Part shown: piece after piece, positions 1 to 10,210 of the stretch | How the letters are laid out: every line of letters begins with the position of its first letter | Numbering within the stretch: position 1 is the first letter of the stretch | Assembly: GCA_947034895.1 (NCBI GenBank) | Contig: OX344761.1 | Span: 90,595,447-90,659,446 of the forward strand | From: Rhytidiadelphus loreus | Taxonomy: Eukaryota; Streptophyta; Bryopsida; Hypnales; Hylocomiaceae | Length of the DNA: 64,000 nucleotides | Direction: 5' to 3' | The notes under the pieces: model-generated | Database searches by the model: none | The model's input: only the letters and a program-made list of their open reading frames with translations | Told to the model about the DNA's origin: nothing | Translations under genes and position numbers: made by a program

Positions 1-607
1 CAAAAATATTATCAACCCGAATTATCATTCTTTCATCTCGAATCGCTCCAACCCTATTTCGACTAGGAACTCCAAGATCTTCATTCACGCAGCTCTGTTT
101 TCCAACGATTTACTGTGGTCAGATTTCCAACTGAAATAGAAAATAGAATACGGGATTAAGCAGAAATAGAACCCGAAATAAATGTTTCAGACCTTCTGAA
201 TACTGATTTGCTTTGCTTCCTCCCAAGTGCTTCTGCTCAATTGCAGTGTAGCAACGCCCGTTGAAGCTTTTGACCTAGACGACACTATAACGCGCCTGTT
301 TCCCAATTAAAAATGCTGTCATGAGTCGACTCACTCGTGAAAAGAAAAAAAATTCGTGGGAGCAACCTGAAGAGAGCATTCTTGGTGCGTGTTTAGCCTT
401 ACCCCCCAAGATATAAACCGGCGCTGATGACTCCATAACTTCTGTTCTGTACATCTTGCTGCACGGCAAACAGACGTTCTCAGACATCTAGCTACAACAC
501 CATTAAGATATATCAATTTCAGCAAATGCAGTCATAGTGTACGTATCTTTGCCCCGGACGATGCAACTACAGTGAGAATATTTGAACTGATTGACAGAGG
601 CAATGAA

Positions 608-1866
608 TCAGTAGTACATTCTGAAGGTGACAATCTTCATGTGACTCCAACTTTTGGCTGATTGAAGTTCCCCTGCAATCGAAAAAAGAAATTCGTGGTA
701 TGAAGACAGTGTTCACCTAATTACACTCTACATTCCTGTAGTAAATCTTTGCAAAATAAGAATTTGAACAATACTGAGACATTTGCCTCGTTAGATCGCG
801 CCATACCAATTGGAGATAGAGACGCCCTGCAAGCCTTTGCTCGTGTCGAAGATTACAATCTTACCTTCTGATCGATCCAATTCAACACTGCGCTACATCC
901 ATGAAACTTGTGATGAGCATTATGTCCATAGGTATTTCATATAGTTGACTGAATTACAGTATATGAAATCACGCATACAAGAAAGAAATATTCATCAACA
1001 TTTTTGTCAGCTGCACTTCGATGTAACCTGATTAGTGGAAGCTTCTCCGAGCTCAATTTCGAAACTTCTTCGACCGCATCATCCTGGAATTGGAAAGTAG
1101 GAACAGGCAGATTTCAGAGCACATTAACAGTGGGAATGTTTGCCGTGTGAATGAGCTCATGGAAGTGCTCTTCCCATGCTCTCTTCTTCAAGTGAAATGA
1201 AGGAAAGGGAACAAATCATGGAGAGGGAAACAGAGCAATCTCATCTTCAGAGCTGCAGGTGGGGTTTCTGTTACCAGCAGATATGCAAGGGCTGAGAAGG
1301 CAGTGTACTCTGGGCAGGTCACAGTCAGAGCATGGCTATCTAAGCCTTTCGAATCAAGGGATCGAGAAGCCTGCAACCCAAGTCTCTGGTACAAAGAACA
1401 AGACTGTCAATCAGAATCAAATTTGTTCTGTGCTGATAATCATTTCCAATTTTCTCATTTGATGCGCATACAAAGTGAAACTTTTGAGGAGTAATATATT
1501 ATCCCGGAAGACCAAGATTATCACGACCTTCTGAACACCTCGTAGTAATTAATCGTGCAATACACGAAATGTACGCCAGGTCGCAAGCATAGAGAGCAGA
1601 CTTTTTCTGGCAATATGAAATGGACGCCATTGAAATCAAACCTCGGAGATAGCAGATCTTTCGTTCTGATCTTCGGACTCCGAGCTCTGCTTTTGCTGCT
1701 CCCTGATGATGTCGAAACCTTTGTTAGTGCTGATTCTTCGCCTTGCTAAAGCTTTGAGAGCATGAGTGACCTGAAAAGGCTCACGAGAATTCGAACTGCT
1801 CGTCATGGAGAAGAGCTTGCGTTTCAGGCCAGCATTGTCTATCGACGACGTATCCTCCTCGTGCAT
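608..1866 (-). CDS. Possible small four-exon gene, unknown product
   Basis: I do not recognise a family. On the minus strand an ATG at 1866 opens a 75-codon Ser/Glu/Lys-rich reading frame (starts MHEEDTSS) that can splice at GAG|GTTTGA (after 1642). Candidate following exons are 1083-1028 (acceptor TTCCAG, donor ATCAG|GTTACA), 887-865 (acceptor GCGCAG, donor GAAG|GTAAGA) and 672-608 (acceptor TTGCAG, stop TGA 610-608). The phases of all four join without a stop, giving about 122 residues, hydrophilic, with no membrane segment or signal peptide. Splice sites were judged by eye, the third exon is only 23 nt and the first donor is weak, so the model could be wrong in part or whole. The region has more balanced composition than the AT-rich DNA that follows, which is the main reason to suspect a host gene. 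Confidence 0.32.
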
Positions 1867-2070
1867 TGTGAATGTCGCTGCTTGAAAACGCTGCGCATAT
1901 GCCAGTGATCAATTAACCACCAATTGAATTGGCTCAGAATCCTTTAAATCTTCACTCAACCTGTGCACACTTCAGAAGAGAACCTTGCATTTTGTTTCAT
2001 GAATTAAAACAATATTTAACAGGGAACGTCCTGCTGGTTGCACTTGTAGAATCTTAACAATTAATCTCGT

Positions 2071-2265
2071 CTAATCTCCCGCGTCTTCCCTACCTGCTCC
2101 TAATACTGTACTCTACAAAATAAATCAAGAATTTAACAGCATTGAGATTAAGCATACTTGTTGAGCTGTTGAAACCTGAACAAAAATTCCCGTAACCTCC
2201 CGCGTCTTCCTCGATCAGCACCTCCTCCAGCGTTCCCCAAAACTAAATCAAGAATCGGACAGCAT
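2071..2265. repeat. Imperfect direct repeat, two copies
   Basis: Segments 2071-2142 and 2193-2265 both read through CTCCCGCGTCTTCC and then AATCAAGAAT..ACAGCAT, with a less similar centre. They look like an old local duplication. The stretch from 1870 to 3240 otherwise shows no coding signal I would defend. Confidence 0.5.
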
Positions 2266-3261
2266 GGACATCAACCGATCTGGTTTCCCTGATAGAACCC
2301 ATAACAAATTCTCTGCTAATTCAAGCACAACTGAAATTGTCTGTCAATTGAAGAGCAAATTCGGAATGCTGTACGCCCTTCCAGCAATGTGCATCTAAAA
2401 CAAAGTCCACGAGGTGCAGACGATCTTCAAAGCAAGGGATCAAGAGACAATAAGCTTAAGCTGCGAGCGGGACACATTCTAAGGTTCAAGCTGGAAACAA
2501 GCTGAGAATGAATGATATAAATCACAGCGGATGGATGGTATCATTCGCCAGTTGGCATTCATGAACATGGGGCGATGGGGACTCATGGGGAGATGGTGAG
2601 AGAATCAGGGACGAACCCAAACAGCCGTCAGGGCAGCCCTTTCCTGTAGCTCCATAAGTACACTCGTATATTATACTTATGACGCCTCCAATACTATTGA
2701 CAAAAAGCTGCGCAGTGCACACACCATGTCTTCAATATGGGACAAATTCCAAGGACTCTTTGAAAGGGGGTGAATGCCCATGGCGGCCACTCTCAGGATG
2801 GTTGATTGTTTCTCACGATCCAGAGGCATGGACGAGTGAGATTTGGCAGAAGATTGATCAACTCGTGGTGTCTGTAATCCGACGGAAATGGGATTGAGGC
2901 TGGTGCAATGAAATTTTGGGTTGGCTAGGTTACGAGAAAGATGTCAAGCACAATGTTTTAGACACAAGGTTGTGGACAACTGATCATGGATTGGAGCAGG
3001 AGAGAAAAAATGTAGTGAGAGGCTAATTTGCTTAACTATACGGTACCGTACTTCAGGTTAACTTCTCTTCAAATTATGTTAGGCCACCTCAAATGAAACA
3101 ATATTTCCGTGTTGCAGTCGCCCTGGTTCTCTCCTGCCAAGGACACTTGTGGCTAGCAGGATTGTACTCTGCCCTTTGCAATGAAATCCAGTTTCATTTG
3201 TTTCAAAAATAAAGAAAGAAAAGCTTTGGATATGTCTTGGTGGTAGTCACAGTTAAAATTA

Positions 3262-3404
3262 ACACTCATATGGTACGTTCACACTTGGTGTTAGGGGTGA
3301 TGTTTGCTATGTGAATCCGGTTCAAAAGTAAGTCTGAATTCGTTCTTAAGACCCTCACTAACATCACTTTGTAACACCAAGTGAGAACATACCTAAATGA
3401 GTGT
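3262..3404. mobile_element. MITE with about 32-bp terminal inverted repeats
   Basis: The left end starts ACACTCATATGGTACGTTC and runs to TTGGTGTTA. The right end (3372-3404) is its reverse complement with about five mismatches. The whole unit is only 143 bp and has no ORF, typical of a miniature inverted-repeat element. I could not see a clear target-site duplication, so the superfamily is not assigned. Confidence 0.65.
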
Positions 3405-3560
3405 CATTTGGTATTTGGAGTGTCGAGTGACATCCCCACCAAATGAGAGTGGCCCATTTGAAACTCAAAAAAATAGGGAGAGTATTCTTTTGGTGCTTCA
3501 AACAAATGGTGGGTGTCTCTAATACTTATTGCCCCTATCCTTAAATCTAACCTTATGTTG

Positions 3561-3817
3561 TATTCGCTCTGTCCGGAAATGATTGTCCACAGTTTTGTTG
3601 ATATTTGTTTGGCCCAATTTCATTGACTATATGTGAAAAATATAATTAAGAAAAGTTCCAAATTTTATTACACTAGAATCAATGAAGAACATTGTAAGTG
3701 TTCATTGCAACCTAACTAAAATTAGCCACAAGGAAGTTTCTTGGACCTACTCAAAACAACCATAAAAAAATATAACATTCATAGTGGACAATCATTTCAA
3801 GATGGAGGATCCAAGTA
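3561..3817. mobile_element. Stowaway/mariner-like MITE
   Basis: The left end TATTCGCTCTGTCCGGAAAT followed by GATTGTCCAC is mirrored at the right end (GTGGACAATCATTTC ... GATGGAGGATCCAAGTA). The ends resemble the CTCCCTCCGTCC.. signature known from Tc1/mariner-type Stowaway MITEs of plants, with TA at both edges. It is 257 bp with no ORF. The similarity is imperfect, as expected for an old copy. Confidence 0.55.
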
Positions 3818-5094
3818 CTTTATGACCCCATTGGAAAATTGAGCATTGGAAGTGTATTATATCCTAAGGCATATGAGCAATACTTTTAGGAATACAACAT
3901 TGGTATTGGAGGAGCCAACAAAGAGATTAGCCAAAATCACAGCCCTAACTTCTAAAGGGTGTTGAATACATTTACCCTCCCAGTGTAGATTGTCTATTTT
4001 AGGACACAAAGATGTATTTGAAGGTGCAAGAAAATTTCCGATTGATGTGACATTTTAGATGAAATTAGAAAATATCAATGAGAGTTTTGCATAAAAATTG
4101 TAACATTTTTGAATGTTGCTATGCAATTTTCAAAATATGTTGTATCCAAAAAACAAGGAGAAATGTTGCAATTTCACATATAATGTCACTTTGTCAAGGC
4201 ATAGACTATGAAAGGATGTTTCAAATCACTTGCCAATTTTTTAGTTGCAAACATGTCAATTGTGGGAGTGGACATGCTTTGGGTTTGTACTAAACATCAT
4301 GTAAAAATGAAGAAAATGGTTTATATATACATGATTGGGTCACCATACTTTTGGTTCATATTAGGAGAATAGTATTTGCATACATGTGTACGTTGATCAT
4401 GCCTAAGATTAGTCACCTTGTCATACTTTGAGGTGATCTTTATTCACTAAAGTGTAGAATCTATCCTCTTCAACTCATACTTCATTCCTTGGAGAAAGAC
4501 ATGAAGACAATGCATAGATTTAGAGATGGAAGTGGTTAGCATAAAACAAAACGCACAATGATTACATGCTATGCTAGTCATGCTTTGGAAGTATTGCAAC
4601 CCAAGATGCATCCTTGACTTGTATATGCGATCATGTTTTGGTATTTGAATGCACCCCTACACAATCTTATGTGCTTATAATTGCAAGTGAATTACACTTT
4701 ATTTGATCATGCATATGAATATAGGCTCATACAATGGGCTATAGAATACATCTTATAAATCCAATTTTCTTCTTTCAAAAATTGGATAATATGCATCAAT
4801 CCATGGCACAACTATTCTTAAATCATGTCAACATCTAATACAATTGTTTCCCTTGTCAAATATTGATTTCCTCACGTTGAGATGACTTCATTTGTTTTCC
4901 CTTTTTTTTAGAGGTTAATAAAGGAATTTCCCCAATCATTTGATATTAGAACTACCCTTCCACACCCAAAATTAACCTTAAAAATATATTTGCACTCCAC
5001 AATTAGCAAACTACAATTGCACACTAAAGATGCTACTTCTTCATGTTTTGAAAAAATACATTCAAGCTCATGGATGCAAGCAGTTACCAAGCAT

Positions 5095-5521
5095 ATAGGG
5101 ACTCCCAAAAGTAGTTGGCCACCATAAAAATTGCTCTCATGAATTGAGAAATTGGAATTATGAATTGAAATTTGGACATGTTATTGTACAAAAGAGATTC
5201 TACCTTTGTGTGCAATTTCACTTCAAACGGAATATATTTAGACCTATTATTATTTTAATGAAATTTCTAAATAAAAATAAACTTTTTGTTTAAAGTCAAA
5301 ATGTCTCATTTCTTTTTATAGGAAAAATGTACATCTTGACTAGAATCACATGTTACAAGTTTCATGAATTTTTTATTTTTATTGATTGATATCTTATTGA
5401 TTGAAATTTGACCTCAAAATTTCTTACTCCATACATTCCAAATTTCAATTCATAATTCCCATTTCTCAATTTATGAGAGCAATTTTTATGGTGGCCAACT
5501 ACTTTTGGGAGTTACCATATA
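5095..5521. repeat. Long foldback inverted repeat
   Basis: Arm 5095-5180 (through CTCCCAAAAGTAGTTGGCC) is repeated as its reverse complement at 5438-5521, with only a few mismatches over about 80 bp, around a loop of about 260 bp. No terminal signature or target duplication was recognised, so it may be a MITE or a local inverted duplication. A transcript would form a long hairpin. Confidence 0.7.
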
Positions 5522-5927
5522 TGATTGAGATGCTTAATTCTTTGCAAGAACAACAAATTCTAGACTTGAAGATTTTCAATGTAGCTAAGATTCCCATCTT
5601 TTTTATTGACAGCTAGAAAATTCTCTATAAAAATGCTCAATTATGGCTTCAAAGTTTTATTGAAGAATTTTGCATGGAAAGATCAATTCTTTTTATGAAA
5701 ATGGTTTAAAATTAGAACTTCAAAGGTATCACTCATATATATGGTTTGTGGGCTTGGAAATGCACCAAGCTTGAAAAATCTGCTCTTCTAATGTGGATTA
5801 TAATAGACTATAGAGGTAGTCATACCTTCGTCATTGCACATTCATTCTTCAAAGAATGGAGATGTGGCGATTCTCCATTGGCTTTCAGTAGCAAAATATT
5901 CTTCTTCTGCAAAATCTTTTCAATAAC

Positions 5928-5955
5928 CATTATTCACCTCTAGAGGTGAATAATG
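5928..5955. repeat. Perfect 28-bp palindrome
   Basis: The 28 bases are exactly self-complementary, centred on CTCTAGAG, with no spacer. The flanks do not continue the symmetry. Confidence 0.9.
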
Positions 5956-6489
5956 AGCGTGAAGAAGATTACTTCATAGAAGTGTATTTTCTTGCACTCC
6001 TAAGTTTCACCCCTTTGTTGTCGATTTCGAGAAGTTGCCTTTATCGATTTCACCCTTGTTGTTGTTGGTTGCACATATTAGTTGCCCCTACACTTCAAAC
6101 GACAAGCAACACCTTCAATTCTACTAGTTGGCTTATCTATTTTAAATTCATAACGAATTGTTGATGCACACAATAGCTGATCCCATTGTTTTGGCTAGAA
6201 AACTACCACATAAAAGTTATCATATGTCAATCTATTCTTTATTCTCATCTTCCACATGACACAAAAGGAGAGTCACACCTTCACATAGAACTGCTCTCCA
6301 TTGATTCATGTTTTCTCTTACCAACATCTCATTCTTCGTAGAAGTTTAGTTGGTGAAGAAGGTGTGAATACCCCCAATATCTTCACGTGACCAAATTGTG
6401 GCAAGTTGGGCTTACCATTCTAGCCAACACAACTTTTCTTTACATCTTATTCAATGAAATGTGAAGCAAAATTTAATTATGTATTTGCC

Positions 6490-6602
6490 TTTTTTAAATT
6501 AATTTTTTGTAATGAATAAGAATTTTTAAAATTTTGAATAAGAATTCTTAAAATTTTGAACAAGAATTTCAATTTTATAATGAATAAGAATTCTTAAATT
6601 TT
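6490..6602. repeat. Short AT-rich tandem/direct repeats
   Basis: GAATAAGAATT(C/T)TTAAAATTTT recurs about four times with small spacing changes, each unit about 20-30 bp. Low complexity; no function inferred. Confidence 0.55.
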
Positions 6603-8653
6603 TGAAGTAATTTACAAAACCTTAATTACAAAAATGGACAATTGTTTGTTGAATGAACAATTGAAAATTCAAGTAGGTTCCTACAAAGTCAATTCGGGAT
6701 GGATGTTTAGGACATGTACCCCTTCAATGGGAATATAATTTTTTTTCTAATTAGGTACCCAGATAAAAACTTATACTACCCTAAACTTTTGGGGCAACCT
6801 TAGAAACTTTGAACAATAATGTAGAAGTACCTAATCTTGTGAATTTAAGCAATTTAGTATAGTTGGAGGTACATTCTGTTGTAAAAAATATTTTTGTAGT
6901 ATTAGCAATTGAAAATCATGAATTTAAAAAATAATTTTTTTTTAGAGAGGCATCTATTTTTTGTGAATTTTCAAAGGAGAGATCCCTAGAGCACCTAAAA
7001 CAACACTCTAGTAAAGCTACCTTGATTTTAACATGATGGAAACCTAAAAAAATCAGCCCCTACTAACCACAATTAAGCATAGGGACGGTTTCAAGGTACT
7101 TTTGAGGACACTTTAACCCCTAAAACCATTTGTTCCTTCAAGGGACAAGTGGGATTTTGGGTAGGTTCCTATAGTCTCAATTTTTGTCCTAATTTTTTTT
7201 GAATTTTTTTTTGAAAATAGAAAAATTGATTAGCTTCATGGGGATATAATTTTTTTTCATTTGGTGTTTCGTGAACAAAAGTTATGCCCAAATAAGCTAA
7301 AAATAAGGGAGAGAGGGGGCAACAAAAGAAATTCAAAAATATGAATTTGAATTTATTTATTTTTGTCTACATGGAAAGCTTTGATTCATTCTATTTGGAT
7401 TTGTTATGAGAAAGTTATGGACAATCTTGTTTTTTGGACAATTAGAGCATCTTCTTAAAAAATAACTTGTAGGATTCATTTCTTAATGCAATTTTTACAA
7501 TTAAAAAAAAAGTTCCACATGATTTAGTTTGATTTCTAGAACAATCTCACCATTGGGATTAGTAAATTTTAATTCCATCTTAGACATATTAATAATTTAA
7601 ATTTTCCTTCTATCTCGTACCTACTTTTGCTTTTTTTTAAAATACGTTTTTTTTTAAATTAATTTTTTTTTTCTAGACTCTCAACTGAAATTTCCACCAT
7701 GAAGATTTAAAGCTCCAAACTTTGTAGTGCAAAATTTAAGTCAAGAAGGTTCAAAGTCATATAATCTAGTCCTACAATGTACTCAACAATGTATTGAAAA
7801 ACTTGTTTTTTCACTTTAAACACAGATATCTTGCAATTTGTGCAGTCGAAAATTCTGAAAATTTTTCTACACATTTTCATACTAGTTAGGTGTAAGATCC
7901 TATAGTTAGTTGTGCAAAAAAAACAATTTTCAAATTTTTTAACTATTTGTCATAGAAATGACAGTTTTGAGTGTTTTTTGGCAAAAAAAATGCTTTGGCC
8001 CTATAGGGGTTAAGGGAAGTCAATCTATGGATACATGGACTTAAATGGATGCTTCTACCTTATGTGCAGAATTCCTCTTAAAACTTTGAAATTTGGGAGA
8101 TACTTAACTTATATGATATAAGATACAAATGTACCCCCCCCCCATATATAGTGTAAAAATCTCACTTTAGGAATTAAAGTCTATTGACCTTGGCCAGGGG
8201 TGGAAAAAAAAAATTATTCTAATTTCAAATGTTGTAATTTCAATCTAAACAGTCAAAGTTTCTAAAAATTTTCTATACATTTTCATAGTAGTTTAGTACA
8301 AATTTGTGTGGTTAAATTTGAAGGACAAAAATCATTTATTCTCACTACACTAATAATGTTAATTAGTGTTTCGTGAAAATTATTGTAGTCTACAATGTTT
8401 ACCCTTGAACACCAATTTCCAACCACTTTTCATTTAGTATTGACAATAAAACTCAAAATCAATGCGCCGCCTTCCACTTGCACCACCTTTTCTTTGGCTA
8501 TCTCCCTCCCCTCCGCCTCTCTCCTTCCTCTCTGCCTTTCTCTCACTGCTCTGCTGTCGTGCTGCAAATGTAGACATTATGTAGACATTATGTAGAATAT
8601 GTATATATACATGATTTAAATAGATTTAAATATTTGTAGTATTATAAAGAAGA

Positions 8654-8707
8654 TGACGTCATTTGAGGTGGCTTCAAGATGACGCCTTCTCTTTCCAACT
8701 ATATAGA
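8654..8707 (+). promoter_or_regulatory. TGACG-motif pair and TATA box
   Basis: A palindromic TGACGTCA (8654-8661) and a second TGACG (8680-8684) lie just upstream of TATATAGA (8700-8707). Paired TGACG sites are bound by plant TGA-type bZIP factors and are typical of as-1-like promoters, including those of plant pararetroviruses. A start site near 8730 would give a leader of about 45 nt before the ATG at 8776. The spacing to TATA is shorter than in classic as-1 promoters. Promoter function is inferred from the motifs only. Confidence 0.45.
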
Positions 8708-8775
8708 GAAGGATTTACTTAAAAACTTCATCTCATTTGATATTCTTCTTCTTCGTGTTTTATTTAGATCATACT

Positions 8776-9234
8776 ATGTTCAACTGAAGGATTTTTTCTG
8801 AGCCACAAGATGAAGAATCTCAACCGGAGCGTGAGTTTGAATTTTCTTTAGCGCAATCGTCGGATCAGCCCCAACTGCCATTGAATCTTTCATTGCTACA
8901 TGGGCGATCAGAAGATGAAGCTGGACCATCTCGACCACCCAAACAACCTCGCGTGGAGAAACGATGGCACGGTAACTTTCAACGTGACGCTCGAACATTG
9001 GTGATTTTATTGCAAGTTGGATGTGTTGAATCCGGTAGCCGCGAAGTTACATTTGAAGGATGTTTTGAGGGCTTAAACGACGAGCAGTACTATTGCATGG
9101 TGAGGCATATTGAAAAAAGTCGTGGTTATCAACGATGGTTGGAAGGATCAGTTAATCCCTTAACCAAGGCAGATCATGCCGATTACGTTGTTGCTATCGT
9201 CAAACGCATCCTCAAATTCTTGCAGATGAAGTGA
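8776..9234 (+). pseudogene. 152-codon ORF, unknown family, stop at codon 4
   Basis: The ATG at 8776 follows the TATA box by about 70 bp, but the fourth codon is TGA. After it the same frame stays open to the TGA at 9232-9234. The N-terminal half is Ser/Pro/Glu-rich and includes a basic patch (PPKQPRVEKRW) that could act as a nuclear localisation signal. The C-terminal half (from about GLNDEQYYCMVRHIEKSRGY) looks like a compact helical domain. No in-frame ATG occurs between codon 4 and about 9097. It may be a broken small gene, a viral or transposon fragment, or a gene with an upstream exon. I do not recognise homologues. Confidence 0.4.
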
Positions 9235-9559
9235 CATTTCGATTGAAGCTCTAGTTTTTTACTTCTATTAGATATATGTTGGATTTTAGTTCTTCATTCC
9301 ATAGTTGGAGTGATTTAATACAATACAATTTTGTTTGTGAAGTAGTATGAAGGAAATATTCAAATAATTTATCTTTTAAGTGAACTTGAAGTCAATTTTT
9401 TTCAAAGTTAAAGATAAAGAAATAGTTGTGAGACCAAATAAGTGCTCAATTATTCATGTTATAGTTTTGGGAGTGAATTAAAGGTTGACCCCACTTGTTT
9501 ATGTGGTTAGAGTGAAGATAAGGTAGAGAAAAGGTGAACACTATTCATCTTCTCTCCCA

Positions 9560-10100
9560 TTGGAAGTTAAGGGAGAACCCGAATGTTTGGAGAGCCATTG
9601 TGTTGTGAGTTTGAAAAAATTTGAAATGAAATTTAGAAGAGTTGTATATCATGGTGGGTAGTCTCTAAATTGTTCTCACTTGCTTGATTTGGAGTTGTGA
9701 ATCAAAAGTTGTGCTAGTTTGAGTGAAGGGAGGTTTGTTGCCTTTGAATAAAAGGGCAGAGACTTCGACCGATCATAAAAAACGGACAGGTTCTTAATTT
9801 AAAATGATATTTGGAGGGAGTGTAGGAAATTGTGTTAGCTTTGTATGAAGATATCACTCATTTAGTTTGGAGTCTGTATGAGTGAGTTGTGAGTGTGGAG
9901 TGAAGGAGGGTCTACTGCCCTTCTTTTCTCAAGGCCGAAACTTTAGACGGCCATAGAAGTTGAAAAAAGTTTTAGAATTGTTTGAAACTTGGAAGAAAAG
10001 TAGAAGTTTGTGTTAACTTTCCAAAAAACTATCACTCATCTCATTTGAAGTTGTAGAGCAATGGTGACACTCAAACAAAATTCAGCTTGAGAATTTGATG
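9560..10100. repeat. Degenerate repeats of about 200 bp
   Basis: At least two diverged units share GAGTGAAGG(G)AGG, (C/T)TGCC.TT, a (G)GGC.GA.ACTT..GAC..CCAT-type block and GTAG(A/G)A..TTGTGTTA, each preceded by a TCACTC..TTTGGAGT segment. They seem to be old tandem copies. No ORF is supported here. A (TG)n microsatellite follows at 10134-10152. Confidence 0.35.
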
Positions 10101-10133
10101 TGAAGTTGAAGTTTGAAGGAGGTGTTGAAGACT

Positions 10134-10152
10134 TGTGTGTGTGTGTGTGTGT
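10134..10152. repeat. (TG)n microsatellite
   Basis: About nine uninterrupted TG/GT dinucleotides. Confidence 0.9.
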
Positions 10153-10205
10153 ATGGCTTGTGGCTTTGTAAATTTTATTTTATTATTGCGGGCGGTTTGA
10201 TTTAC

Positions 10206-10210
10206 ACCAA
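10206..10210. repeat. Target-site duplication ACCAA of solo LTR 1 (left)
   Basis: Repeated exactly at 13703-13707 on the other side of the LTR. Confidence 0.8.

Larger units (their letters stand above)
3818..8640. other. Gene-free AT-rich stretch with scattered repeats
   Basis: Only short ORFs with no recognisable family occur here, surrounded by homopolymer A/T runs. Visible structures are a foldback repeat near 5.1-5.5 kb, a palindrome at 5.9 kb, short AT-rich direct repeats near 6.5 kb, a C-run near 8.14 kb and a CT-rich patch near 8.48-8.56 kb. I see no coding exon here. Confidence 0.6.
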
